Origin: Mycoplasmatota bacterium
GTDB lineage: Bacteria > Bacillota_I > Bacilli_A > Izemoplasmatales > Hujiaoplasmataceae
Direction: 5' to 3'
NCBI GenBank assembly: GCA_023132365.1
Contig: JAGLYJ010000059.1
Coordinates: 1 to 6,894, forward strand
DNA: 6,894 nt
Part shown: in pieces, positions 1-5,021 of the stretch
How positions within the stretch are numbered: the stretch's first letter is position 1
Layout of the letters: the number at the start of each line of letters is the position of its first letter
The notes under the pieces: model-generated
The model's input: the letters and a program-made list of their open reading frames with translations, nothing else
What the model was told of the DNA's origin: nothing
Databases searched by the model: none
Made by a program: the position numbers and the translations under genes

Positions 1-71
1 AACTCCTTAAATGCAGCTTCTATAATCTTATCTTGTTTTACTGTTGAAATATTATCAAATGTTTTACTCAT
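1..71 (-). CDS. TetR-family transcriptional regulator, N-terminus only
   Basis: Only the first 23 codons are present; the gene runs off the left edge. Translation from the ATG at 71-69 gives MSKTFDNISTVKQDKIIEAA followed by FKE. This is the usual start of a TetR N-terminal helix-turn-helix domain, where a K/R-rich first helix reads 'KxxKIxxAAxxxF'. Such proteins are dimeric DNA-binding repressors, often released by a small ligand, and often control their own promoter plus a neighbouring transporter or enzyme gene. The ligand-binding domain is outside the window, so no target or ligand can be named. The start is supported by an unusual G-rich SD (AAGGGGGG, positions 82-75) 3 bases before the ATG. 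The upstream promoter and inverted repeat, listed separately, fit autoregulation. The family call rests on a short stretch plus the operator context. Confidence 0.72.
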   Translation of the reverse strand, partial: MSKTFDNISTVKQDKIIEAAFKE

Positions 72-82
72 ACGCCCCCCTT

Positions 83-98
83 GTGACCATGTGGTCAC
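83..98. promoter_or_regulatory. Probable TetR-type operator, perfect inverted repeat
   Basis: GTGACCA (83-89) and TGGTCAC (92-98) are exact reverse complements around a 2-bp centre. The site is GC-rich against very AT-rich surroundings. It lies just downstream of the predicted transcription start of the regulator (about position 105) and directly abuts its SD at 82. On the minus strand one half-site extends to TGAGTGACCA, a common form for TetR-family operators, while the other half runs into the SD. The likely role is autorepression by blocking initiation or early elongation. The geometry is seen directly; binding is inferred. Confidence 0.75.
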
Positions 99-108
99 TC
101 ATTTCAAT

Positions 109-124
109 TTAATGATATCATTAA
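109..124. repeat. 16-bp perfect palindrome overlapping the tetR -10 box
   Basis: TTAATGATATCATTAA is a perfect 16-bp palindrome covering the -10 hexamer (117-112) of the regulator promoter. It could be a second operator for another dimeric repressor, or chance in AT-rich DNA. Its sequence is unrelated to the GTGACCA repeat. Confidence 0.4.
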
Positions 125-140
125 TTTAATTGTTTGTCAA
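112..140 (-). promoter_or_regulatory. Sigma-70-type promoter of the tetR-like gene
   Basis: Reading the minus strand, TTGACA (140-135) is a perfect -35 box. It is followed by a 17-bp spacer and TATCAT (117-112), a near-consensus -10 box. Transcription would start near position 105, giving a leader of about 34 nt that contains the inverted-repeat operator and then the SD. Confidence 0.8.
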
Positions 141-208
141 ATTAATAATTCTTAAAAAATTAAATATGCTGTAATTGTATGAATGACATATAATAATACA
201 TCATAAAT

Positions 209-230
209 ACAAAGTCCATGAGGGCTTTGT
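209..230 (+). other. Isolated hairpin of unknown role in the gap
   Basis: ACAAAGTCC (209-217) and GGGCTTTGT (222-230) can form a 9-bp stem with one G-U wobble and an ATGA loop. Pairing is better as plus-strand RNA, because the minus strand has an A-C mismatch at that position. A TATAAT box at 189-194 lies just upstream on the plus strand but lacks a recognisable -35 box. No good U-tract follows, so it is a poor intrinsic terminator. It could be a decayed terminator or part of a small transcript. Apart from this hairpin and the terminator at 259-287, I see nothing in 141-301. Confidence 0.35.
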
Positions 231-258
231 TATGCTGTTTATACCAATAGTTGCAACC

Positions 259-287
259 AAAAAAAACAAGCAAATTAATGCTTGTTT
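259..287 (-). terminator. Intrinsic terminator of the glpK-DUF3137-lemA operon
   Basis: On the minus strand AAACAAGCA (287-279), a 6-nt loop and TGCTTGTTT (272-264) form a perfect 9-bp stem. The stem runs directly into a T-tract ending at 259. It begins 15 nt past the lemA stop codon and is a textbook rho-independent terminator. Confidence 0.9.
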
Positions 288-301
288 AAATATTGTACTT
301 C

Positions 302-874
302 TTAAAATTCCATCTTAACATCTTCGCGTTTTGATTCTTCAGCTTCAAAGTAAGCTTTTCTTTCCATGTGAATTGCATTAGCCACGATACTTTTAGGAAA
401 TGTAACAATTATTGTATTGATTCTAGTTACATTAGCATTATATAAACGTCTAGCTGCTTGTAAATGCTCTTCAGTATTAGCAATTGCAGATTGTAATTCG
501 ATAAAAACCGTATTAGCTTTTAAATCTGGATATTTCTCTACAACTACATTAATTCCTTGAGCCACCTTATTCATTTGGCCAAAGAATTCTTCCTTGTCTT
601 TCAAAGTTGCATCTGCTGGAATTCCAGAACGCCATTTAACAACTTTTTCTAATGTTTCAGTTTCATGTTTTGCATAACCTTTTGTAGTCTGTAACATTTT
701 AGTTAACATATCAAATCTTTTTGTTAATGCTACATCTATTCCAGATTCTGCTTCTTGAACTTTAAGTTCTAATTGACGCAATGAGTTCATTACTCCAATA
801 TACCAAAGAATTATTACAATTAACAATCCACCTAAAATTATTCCTATCATTCCGCCAGTAGTTACTAAAAACAT
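302..874 (-). CDS. lemA: LemA family membrane-anchored protein
   Basis: The 190-residue product has the usual LemA length. One hydrophobic segment (about residues 8-28) anchors the N-terminus in the membrane. A charged, mostly helical domain follows, typical of LemA helical bundles: a 'SGIDVALTKRFDML' stretch at 44-57 (matching the family's 'IDVxLxRRxDLI'), 'QSAIANTEEHLQAARRLYN' at 128-146, 'FPKSIVA' at 159-165 and 'YFEAEE' at 175-180. The biochemical role of LemA in bacteria is unsettled; it has been linked to envelope functions. It is the last gene of a minus-strand operon, 12 nt after the DUF3137 gene, and is followed by a strong terminator. The start at 874 has an excellent SD that includes the stop codon of the preceding gene. 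The family call is firm; the function is not. Confidence 0.93.
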   Translation of the reverse strand: MFLVTTGGMIGIILGGLLIVIILWYIGVMNSLRQLELKVQEAESGIDVALTKRFDMLTKMLQTTKGYAKHETETLEKVVKWRSGIPADATLKDKEEFFGQMNKVAQGINVVVEKYPDLKANTVFIELQSAIANTEEHLQAARRLYNANVTRINTIIVTFPKSIVANAIHMERKAYFEAEESKREDVKMEF

Positions 875-882
875 ATTTTTCT

Positions 883-889
883 CCTCCTA
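883..889 (-). promoter_or_regulatory. SD of lemA fused to the DUF3137 stop codon
   Basis: TAGGAGG carries the TAG stop of the upstream gene (889-887) in its first three bases and serves as the SD for the lemA ATG at 874. A ribosome terminating upstream sits on the lemA initiation region, so translational coupling is likely. Confidence 0.85.
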
Positions 890-1771
890 TTTTTTCTTAA
901 ATAAATTATTATTTAATTTCAATGTCATTATAAAATCTTTAATTACTAATAAATCTTTTTCAAATTCTCTAATCATTGAGTCATCTATTTCTCTAAATAA
1001 TTTAATCTCAAATGTATCCTTATTGTTATTTATTGTAACATATAAGTGTTCTCCATGGAAACTAAGTCCAATTCTCCCTGGATGCCTTTTTTCTAGATTG
1101 AAAATAGCTTCCATAATATCTGGTGTTAAAATATAGAAAGCAGTAATATCTTCAGTTGCGTAAGTCTTAAACTTCTTATTAAAATCAATAGACTCCAATT
1201 TCACTCTTTTATATCCTCTTGATTTTGGACGATCACTTTCCAAAACTTGTAGTGAACCTATAAATTCTTTATTAAAAGCAAATCTAAATACTCTACCTAA
1301 GAAATAAGTAACGTAATAAGTTCTAGTACCATTTTTAGTATGTTGAACATGCCTTTCTTCTAGTTTAACATCAGAAGAAACAAATTCAACATCTTCAATT
1401 TTACCTTCAAGATAATCTTCAGAATGAAATCTGTCTGCTCTTTTTAGAAAATCAGTTTCATAAACAGTACCTTCATTTAATCCATAATCAGGCCTGTATT
1501 CAATATCCGGTATTAGTTCTTTAAACATTTTACTTAGAACATCTTTTTTAAATCTTTTATTAAGACTGCTAAAACTACTACTGCCTTTTATAAAAAATAC
1601 TAATCCAACAACTGCAATAATTACCCCAATTACAAGTGTTGGAACCACTGAGTTCATATAAGAAAGTGCAAACACAACTATCCCTATAGCAAGTCCAATA
1701 CCCCCTATAATAATGTTCTTTTCAGCAGCTTTTTTATTCTGATTAAATATAATTAAATTATTTTTTTCCAT
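887..1771 (-). CDS. DUF3137 family two-helix membrane protein
   Basis: This 294-residue protein has two hydrophobic helices, about residues 20-38 and 43-62, then a long soluble domain predicted to face the cytoplasm. Features I associate with DUF3137 are 'FHSEDYLEGKI' at 115-125, 'FRFAFNKEFIG' at 162-172, 'DFNKKFKTYATED' at 196-208 and 'AFYILTPDIMEAI' at 211-223. Proteins of this family are often encoded beside lemA, as here, and no biochemical activity is established. The gene sits between glpK (9 nt upstream) and lemA (12 nt downstream) in one operon, suggesting co-expression and perhaps a membrane complex with LemA. The ATG at 1771 has SD AGGAGG five bases upstream. The stop is TAG, inside the lemA SD. 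The family call comes from remembered motif patterns. Confidence 0.82.
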   Translation of the reverse strand: MEKNNLIIFNQNKKAAEKNIIIGGIGLAIGIVVFALSYMNSVVPTLVIGVIIAVVGLVFFIKGSSSFSSLNKRFKKDVLSKMFKELIPDIEYRPDYGLNEGTVYETDFLKRADRFHSEDYLEGKIEDVEFVSSDVKLEERHVQHTKNGTRTYYVTYFLGRVFRFAFNKEFIGSLQVLESDRPKSRGYKRVKLESIDFNKKFKTYATEDITAFYILTPDIMEAIFNLEKRHPGRIGLSFHGEHLYVTINNNKDTFEIKLFREIDDSMIREFEKDLLVIKDFIMTLKLNNNLFKKK

Positions 1772-1776
1772 TATGT

Positions 1777-1783
1777 CCTCCTA
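1777..1783 (-). promoter_or_regulatory. SD of the DUF3137 gene fused to the glpK stop codon
   Basis: TAGGAGG contains the glpK TAG stop (1783-1781) and is the SD for the ATG at 1771. The same architecture recurs at the DUF3137/lemA junction, supporting a translationally coupled operon. Confidence 0.85.
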
Positions 1784-3268
1784 TTTAACAAACTTAATTG
1801 AAGCCTCTAAAGCTTTACTCCATTGATTATATAATTCTTTTCTGGTTTGATGATCCATATTTGTTTCATATATAGCATCAACTTTCCATTTTGTTTTAAT
1901 TTCATCTAATTTCCAAAAACCTGTAGCTAGCCCAGCCAAGTATGCAGCACCTAAAGCTGTAGTTTCACTTATTTTTGGTCGATAGATATTTGTATTTAAG
2001 ATATCAGCTTGAAATTGCATTAGAAAATTATTTTGACTAGCTCCACCATCTACTTTCAATGTTTTCAACTTAATATTTGCTTCATCTTGCATTACATTAA
2101 TTACATCTTTTGTTTGATACGCAATTGCTTCTAATGCACTTCTTGCGATATGTGCATTAGTTGTTCCTCTTGTAAGCCCAAAGAAACATCCACGTACATC
2201 TTCTTCCCAAAATGGTGTGCCAAGTCCTACAAAAGCTGGTACAAAATATACTCCAAGATTTGAATCAACAGAGTATGCTAACGCTTCAGTTTCAGATGCA
2301 TTATCAATTATTTTCAATCCATCTCTCAACCATTGAACCGCACTTCCAGCAACAAAAATTGAACCTTCTAAAGCATAGTCAATCTTACCATCAATACCCC
2401 AAGCAATTGTGGTTAACAACCCTAAATCACTCTTTTTAGGTGTTTTACCTGTATTCATTAACATAAAGCAACCTGTGCCATAAGTATTTTTAACATCACC
2501 AGGATTAAAACAAGTTTGACCAAATAAAGCTGCTTGCTGATCTCCTGCAATTCCTGATATTGGAATTTCATAACCATATGTGTCTTTGTCGGTATAAGCA
2601 TTAATTCCTGAAGATGAAACTACTTGCGGTAAAATCGATTTAGGAATATCAAGGATATTTATTAACTCTTCATCCCATTTAAGATCATAGATATTATAAA
2701 TCAAAGTTCTTGATGCATTAGAATAATCAGTAATATGATATTTTCCCTTAGTCAGTTTCCAGATAAGCCAAGAATCAATAGTACCAAATCTAAGATTATT
2801 TTCTTCTGCAAGTTTCCTTGCATTTGGTATATTATCTAAAATCCATTTTATTTTAGTCCCTGAAAAATATGGATTAATCAATAAACCAGTTTTATCTTTG
2901 AATAATTTATTATATCCTTTTTCATAGAATTCATCACATATATATTTGGTTTGAGAAGATTGCCAAACAATAGCCCTAGATATTGGCAAGCCAGTTGTTG
3001 CATCCCAAAGCACTGTTGTTTCTCTCTGATTTGTAATACCAATAGAATCAACTACATCAAAAGTAATACCAGCCTTTTCTAAAGCAGATTCTAAACAATA
3101 TTCTACTGTTTCCCATATTTCCATAGCATCATGCTCAACATGCCCTGCTTGTGGAAAATATTGTGTAAATTCTTTGCTTGCAAAAGTAACGATATCTCCA
3201 TTTTTATTAAAAATAATTACCCTTGAAGATGTCGTCCCTTGGTCTATAGCTAAAACATATTTTTTCAA
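1781..3268 (-). CDS. glpK: Glycerol kinase
   Basis: GlpK phosphorylates glycerol with ATP to sn-glycerol-3-phosphate, for phospholipid synthesis or oxidation to dihydroxyacetone phosphate. From a TTG start at 3268 the protein is 495 residues, the normal family length, and begins MKKYVLAIDQGTTSSR like most GlpKs. The FGGY-kinase signatures are DQGTTSSR (9-16), NQRET (80-84, with R82 and E83 placed to bind glycerol), PYFSGTK (133-139, Y134), AGDQQAA (241-247, D243 the likely catalytic base), NTYGTG, GSAVQWLRDGL (308-318) and VDGGASQNNFLMQFQ (406-420). Starting at GTG 3277 would add three residues but has no SD. At the position of the HPr-phosphorylated histidine of many Gram-positive GlpKs this protein has aspartate (see findings). 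It is first in an operon with the DUF3137 gene and lemA, without glpF or glpO/glpD in view. Confidence 0.96.
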   Translation of the reverse strand: MKKYVLAIDQGTTSSRVIIFNKNGDIVTFASKEFTQYFPQAGHVEHDAMEIWETVEYCLESALEKAGITFDVVDSIGITNQRETTVLWDATTGLPISRAIVWQSSQTKYICDEFYEKGYNKLFKDKTGLLINPYFSGTKIKWILDNIPNARKLAEENNLRFGTIDSWLIWKLTKGKYHITDYSNASRTLIYNIYDLKWDEELINILDIPKSILPQVVSSSGINAYTDKDTYGYEIPISGIAGDQQAALFGQTCFNPGDVKNTYGTGCFMLMNTGKTPKKSDLGLLTTIAWGIDGKIDYALEGSIFVAGSAVQWLRDGLKIIDNASETEALAYSVDSNLGVYFVPAFVGLGTPFWEEDVRGCFFGLTRGTTNAHIARSALEAIAYQTKDVINVMQDEANIKLKTLKVDGGASQNNFLMQFQADILNTNIYRPKISETTALGAAYLAGLATGFWKLDEIKTKWKVDAIYETNMDHQTRKELYNQWSKALEASIKFVK

Positions 3269-3273
3269 TATAA

Positions 3274-3279
3274 TCACCT
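3274..3279 (-). promoter_or_regulatory. RBS that selects the TTG start of glpK
   Basis: AGGTGA (3279-3274) lies 5 nt before TTG at 3268-3266. The in-frame GTG at 3277-3275 is part of this SD and has no SD of its own, so TTG is the better start. It also gives the conserved N-terminus. Confidence 0.75.
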
Positions 3280-3284
3280 ATTTT

Positions 3285-3293
3285 ATTATATCA
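3285..3293 (-). promoter_or_regulatory. Extended -10 promoter of the glpK operon
   Basis: The minus strand reads TGATATAAT (3293-3285), a perfect extended -10 element. The -35 region near 3308-3313 is weak, which an extended -10 can tolerate. The predicted start near 3278 would leave a leader of only about 10-12 nt before TTG. I see no cre-like site. Confidence 0.65.
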
Positions 3294-3300
3294 AATTGTG

Positions 3301-3329
3301 TTTAAAATTAATATAGAAAATGTTATAAT
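3301..3329 (+). promoter_or_regulatory. Extended -10 promoter of the hydrolase gene
   Basis: TTTAAA (3301-3306), a 17-bp spacer and TATAAT (3324-3329) preceded by TGT make an extended -10 promoter. A second TATAAT at 3335-3340 is a possible alternative. The start would be near 3336, followed by SD AGGAGG (3346-3351) 8 nt before the ATG. Confidence 0.75.
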
Positions 3330-3359
3330 TACTATATAATAAAACAGGAGGATTAAAAT

Positions 3360-4280
3360 ATGGACAAAATTGTTTTAAAAGATTATAAAGAGAATAATAT
3401 TCACGTATATATTTACGAACCTAAAATGGAAATTAAAGGGATAATTCAAATCATTCATGGAGCTGCTGAACATTTTGGAAGATATGGACTTTTTGCCAAA
3501 TATTTGAATGAAGCCGGTTATTTAGTAATAGGTTGTGATATTTTAGGTCATGGTCTATCTACAGAGAATTTATCCTATGTTCATTTTGATGATAAAGATG
3601 GAGATGTACTAGCTTATGAATCAATTGTTTTAGTTAAGGAATATATCGAAAAAACATATAAAAACAAGGATGTTTTTGTAATTGGTCATTCAATGGGAAG
3701 TTTCCTCGCAAGAAAATTAATCCTGGACTTTCCTGATTTCTATAAAAAAGCTATTATATCTGGCACTGCGTTTGCACCTAAAATACTAGTAGCGGCAGGT
3801 AAATTATTGGCTTCAATTATTAAGTTTTTTAGGGGACCAAAATACGTTTCTAAGCTTATTCAAAATATGACCGTAGATTCTAGTCCTAATCAAATGAGAA
3901 AGGATGGATTTATCACAGGTGCAAATGAAGAGTCATTAACTAGAGACAAAGACATTCAACAGTACTATAAAAATTCTAATATGTGTGGTCAGCCGTTAAC
4001 AGTTCAAGCTAATTATGATATGATGACTTGGGTTCAATTTATTGATAATTTAAAAAATATCAATCAGGGTCGAAAGGATATGCCTATATATTTAATGTCA
4101 GGAGCCAATGATGCTTTATCTGACTATGGCAAGCAAATAAAAGTCCTATATGATAAAATGCAAGGATTAGGTTATTCAAATTTAAAGATGAAATTATACC
4201 CTGAATGTAGACATGAAATATTAAACGAAATTATAAAAGAGGAAGTTTATAAAGATATGCTAGACTTCATTAAAGAATAA
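3360..4280 (+). CDS. Alpha/beta hydrolase, monoacylglycerol lipase-like
   Basis: This 306-residue cytoplasmic enzyme has no signal peptide. It has the features of the serine aminopeptidase S33 / Hydrolase_4 group that includes monoacylglycerol lipases and lysophospholipases: oxyanion-region HGAAEH (33-38), DILGHG (60-65) and nucleophile elbow GHSMG (109-113, Ser111). The acid is probably Asp251 in 'SGANDAL' and the base His285 in 'ECRHE', completing the triad. Residues about 130-220 form the lid between the core halves. Such enzymes hydrolyse carboxylic esters, often monoacylglycerols or lysophospholipids, and the substrate cannot be fixed from sequence. The gene is transcribed divergently from glpK, which would suit an enzyme releasing glycerol, but this is inference. 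The ATG at 3360 is set by a strong SD. It ends at a hairpin terminator shared with radC. A general esterase or peptidase is the main alternative. Confidence 0.88.
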   Translation: MDKIVLKDYKENNIHVYIYEPKMEIKGIIQIIHGAAEHFGRYGLFAKYLNEAGYLVIGCDILGHGLSTENLSYVHFDDKDGDVLAYESIVLVKEYIEKTYKNKDVFVIGHSMGSFLARKLILDFPDFYKKAIISGTAFAPKILVAAGKLLASIIKFFRGPKYVSKLIQNMTVDSSPNQMRKDGFITGANEESLTRDKDIQQYYKNSNMCGQPLTVQANYDMMTWVQFIDNLKNINQGRKDMPIYLMSGANDALSDYGKQIKVLYDKMQGLGYSNLKMKLYPECRHEILNEIIKEEVYKDMLDFIKE

Positions 4281-4310
4281 ACACGATTATTTCAATCGTG
4301 TTTTCTTTTT
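4279..4310 (+). terminator. Terminator shared by the hydrolase gene and radC
   Basis: AAACACGATT (4279-4288), loop ATTTC and AATCGTGTTT (4294-4303) form a perfect 10-bp stem followed by TTTTCTTTTT on the plus strand, a strong intrinsic terminator. It starts within the hydrolase stop codon (4278-4280). In the other direction the stem is followed by a weaker TTTATTCTTT tract, so it can also end radC transcripts. The radC stop (4289-4287) lies inside it. Confidence 0.9.
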
Positions 4311-4976
4311 GTTATATTCTTTAATTGACAAATATTTTTCATCAGCAATAATTACGTGATCTAAAACCCCTATCTGCAAAAGTTCACCCACCTCAGTAAA
4401 TCTTTCAGTTACTTCAATATCTTGTATAGAAGGTTCAGGGTCTCCTGAAGGGTGATTATGAACTAATATAATTGAATATGCCGAATATTTCACTGCATAT
4501 TTAAAGACTTCTCTAGGATGTATTAATGATTGGTTTAGACTGCCAATAAAAATCTGTTTCTTAGCTATCAAATTTGTTTTAACATCTAAAAACAAAGCAT
4601 ATAAAACTTCTTGTTTTAGGTTGAGTAAATCATATTTAAGCAACTCATAAACATCGTTAGGAGAACAAATTTGTAGCTTCTCCTGGCTAGGTTTTAAAAC
4701 TCTCTCACCTAACTCAATTGCAGCTAGAATTGTAATAGCCTTTGTTAAACCAATACCTCTAATTTTAGCTAATTCCATTACTGTTTTATCTCTTAATTCA
4801 ATTAAACTATTTGTTTGATAAAGTATTATTTTAGCTAGATCAATAGCTGATTTATCTTTATAACCAACTCGTAATATAATGGCAATGAGTTCATAAGTAC
4901 TTATACTCTTAGCTCCAAATTTAAGAAGTCTTTCCCTTGGTCTTTCATTTGACGGCATATCCTTAATTAAATACAT
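4287..4976 (-). CDS. radC: RadC family JAMM/MPN+ domain protein
   Basis: The 229-residue product matches the usual RadC length and layout. The N-terminus MYLIKDMPSNERPRERLLKF is typical. A helix-hairpin-helix region covers about 65-90 ('LAKIRGIGLTKA'). The metal-binding JPN/MPN+ domain carries HNHPSGDPEPSIQD: His173, His175, Ser183 and Asp186 fit HxHX7SX2D, with Glu123 as the probable upstream acidic residue. The old DNA-repair assignment of RadC is doubtful; the domain suggests a metal-dependent hydrolase of unknown substrate. ATG 4976 is chosen because SD GAGGTGA lies 5 nt upstream; a GTG at 4985 would overlap that SD and add only MIF. It follows folC after 45 nt filled by a hairpin, and its last codons lie in a terminator shared with the convergent hydrolase gene. 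Confidence 0.95.
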   Translation of the reverse strand: MYLIKDMPSNERPRERLLKFGAKSISTYELIAIILRVGYKDKSAIDLAKIILYQTNSLIELRDKTVMELAKIRGIGLTKAITILAAIELGERVLKPSQEKLQICSPNDVYELLKYDLLNLKQEVLYALFLDVKTNLIAKKQIFIGSLNQSLIHPREVFKYAVKYSAYSIILVHNHPSGDPEPSIQDIEVTERFTEVGELLQIGVLDHVIIADEKYLSIKEYNKKKTRLK

Positions 4977-4977
4977 A

Positions 4978-5019
4978 AAAATCACCTCATAATAATGGTA
5001 CTATTATTAAGGTGATTTT
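4978..5019 (-). promoter_or_regulatory. folC-radC hairpin containing the radC SD
   Basis: On the minus strand AAAATCACCT (5019-5010) pairs perfectly with AGGTGATTTT (4987-4978). An inner stem, TAATAAT (5009-5003) with ATTATTA (4996-4990), sits above a 2-nt bulge. The 3' arm contains the core of the radC SD (GAGGTGA) and ends in a T-run touching the ATG at 4976. It could act as an intrinsic terminator for folC, as an RBS-masking structure for radC, or both. The pairing is direct; the regulatory role is inferred. Confidence 0.65.
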
Positions 5020-5021
5020 CT

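Noticed and set aside
218..250. Ten-codon plus-strand frame starting in the hairpin loop
   Set aside because: No SD and too short to judge; its start lies inside the hairpin. Not supported as a gene.
250..257. GTTGCAAC 8-bp palindrome
   Set aside because: Too short to stand out from chance and not placed relative to any promoter.
2212..2439. Plus-strand open frame of 75 codons inside glpK
   Set aside because: It lies antisense to strongly conserved glycerol kinase sequence, has no SD and its translation is low complexity (Gln, Leu, His rich). It is a shadow frame.
4983..4985. GTG as the start of radC
   Set aside because: It is part of the SD for the ATG at 4976, has no SD of its own, and adds three residues not expected at a RadC N-terminus.
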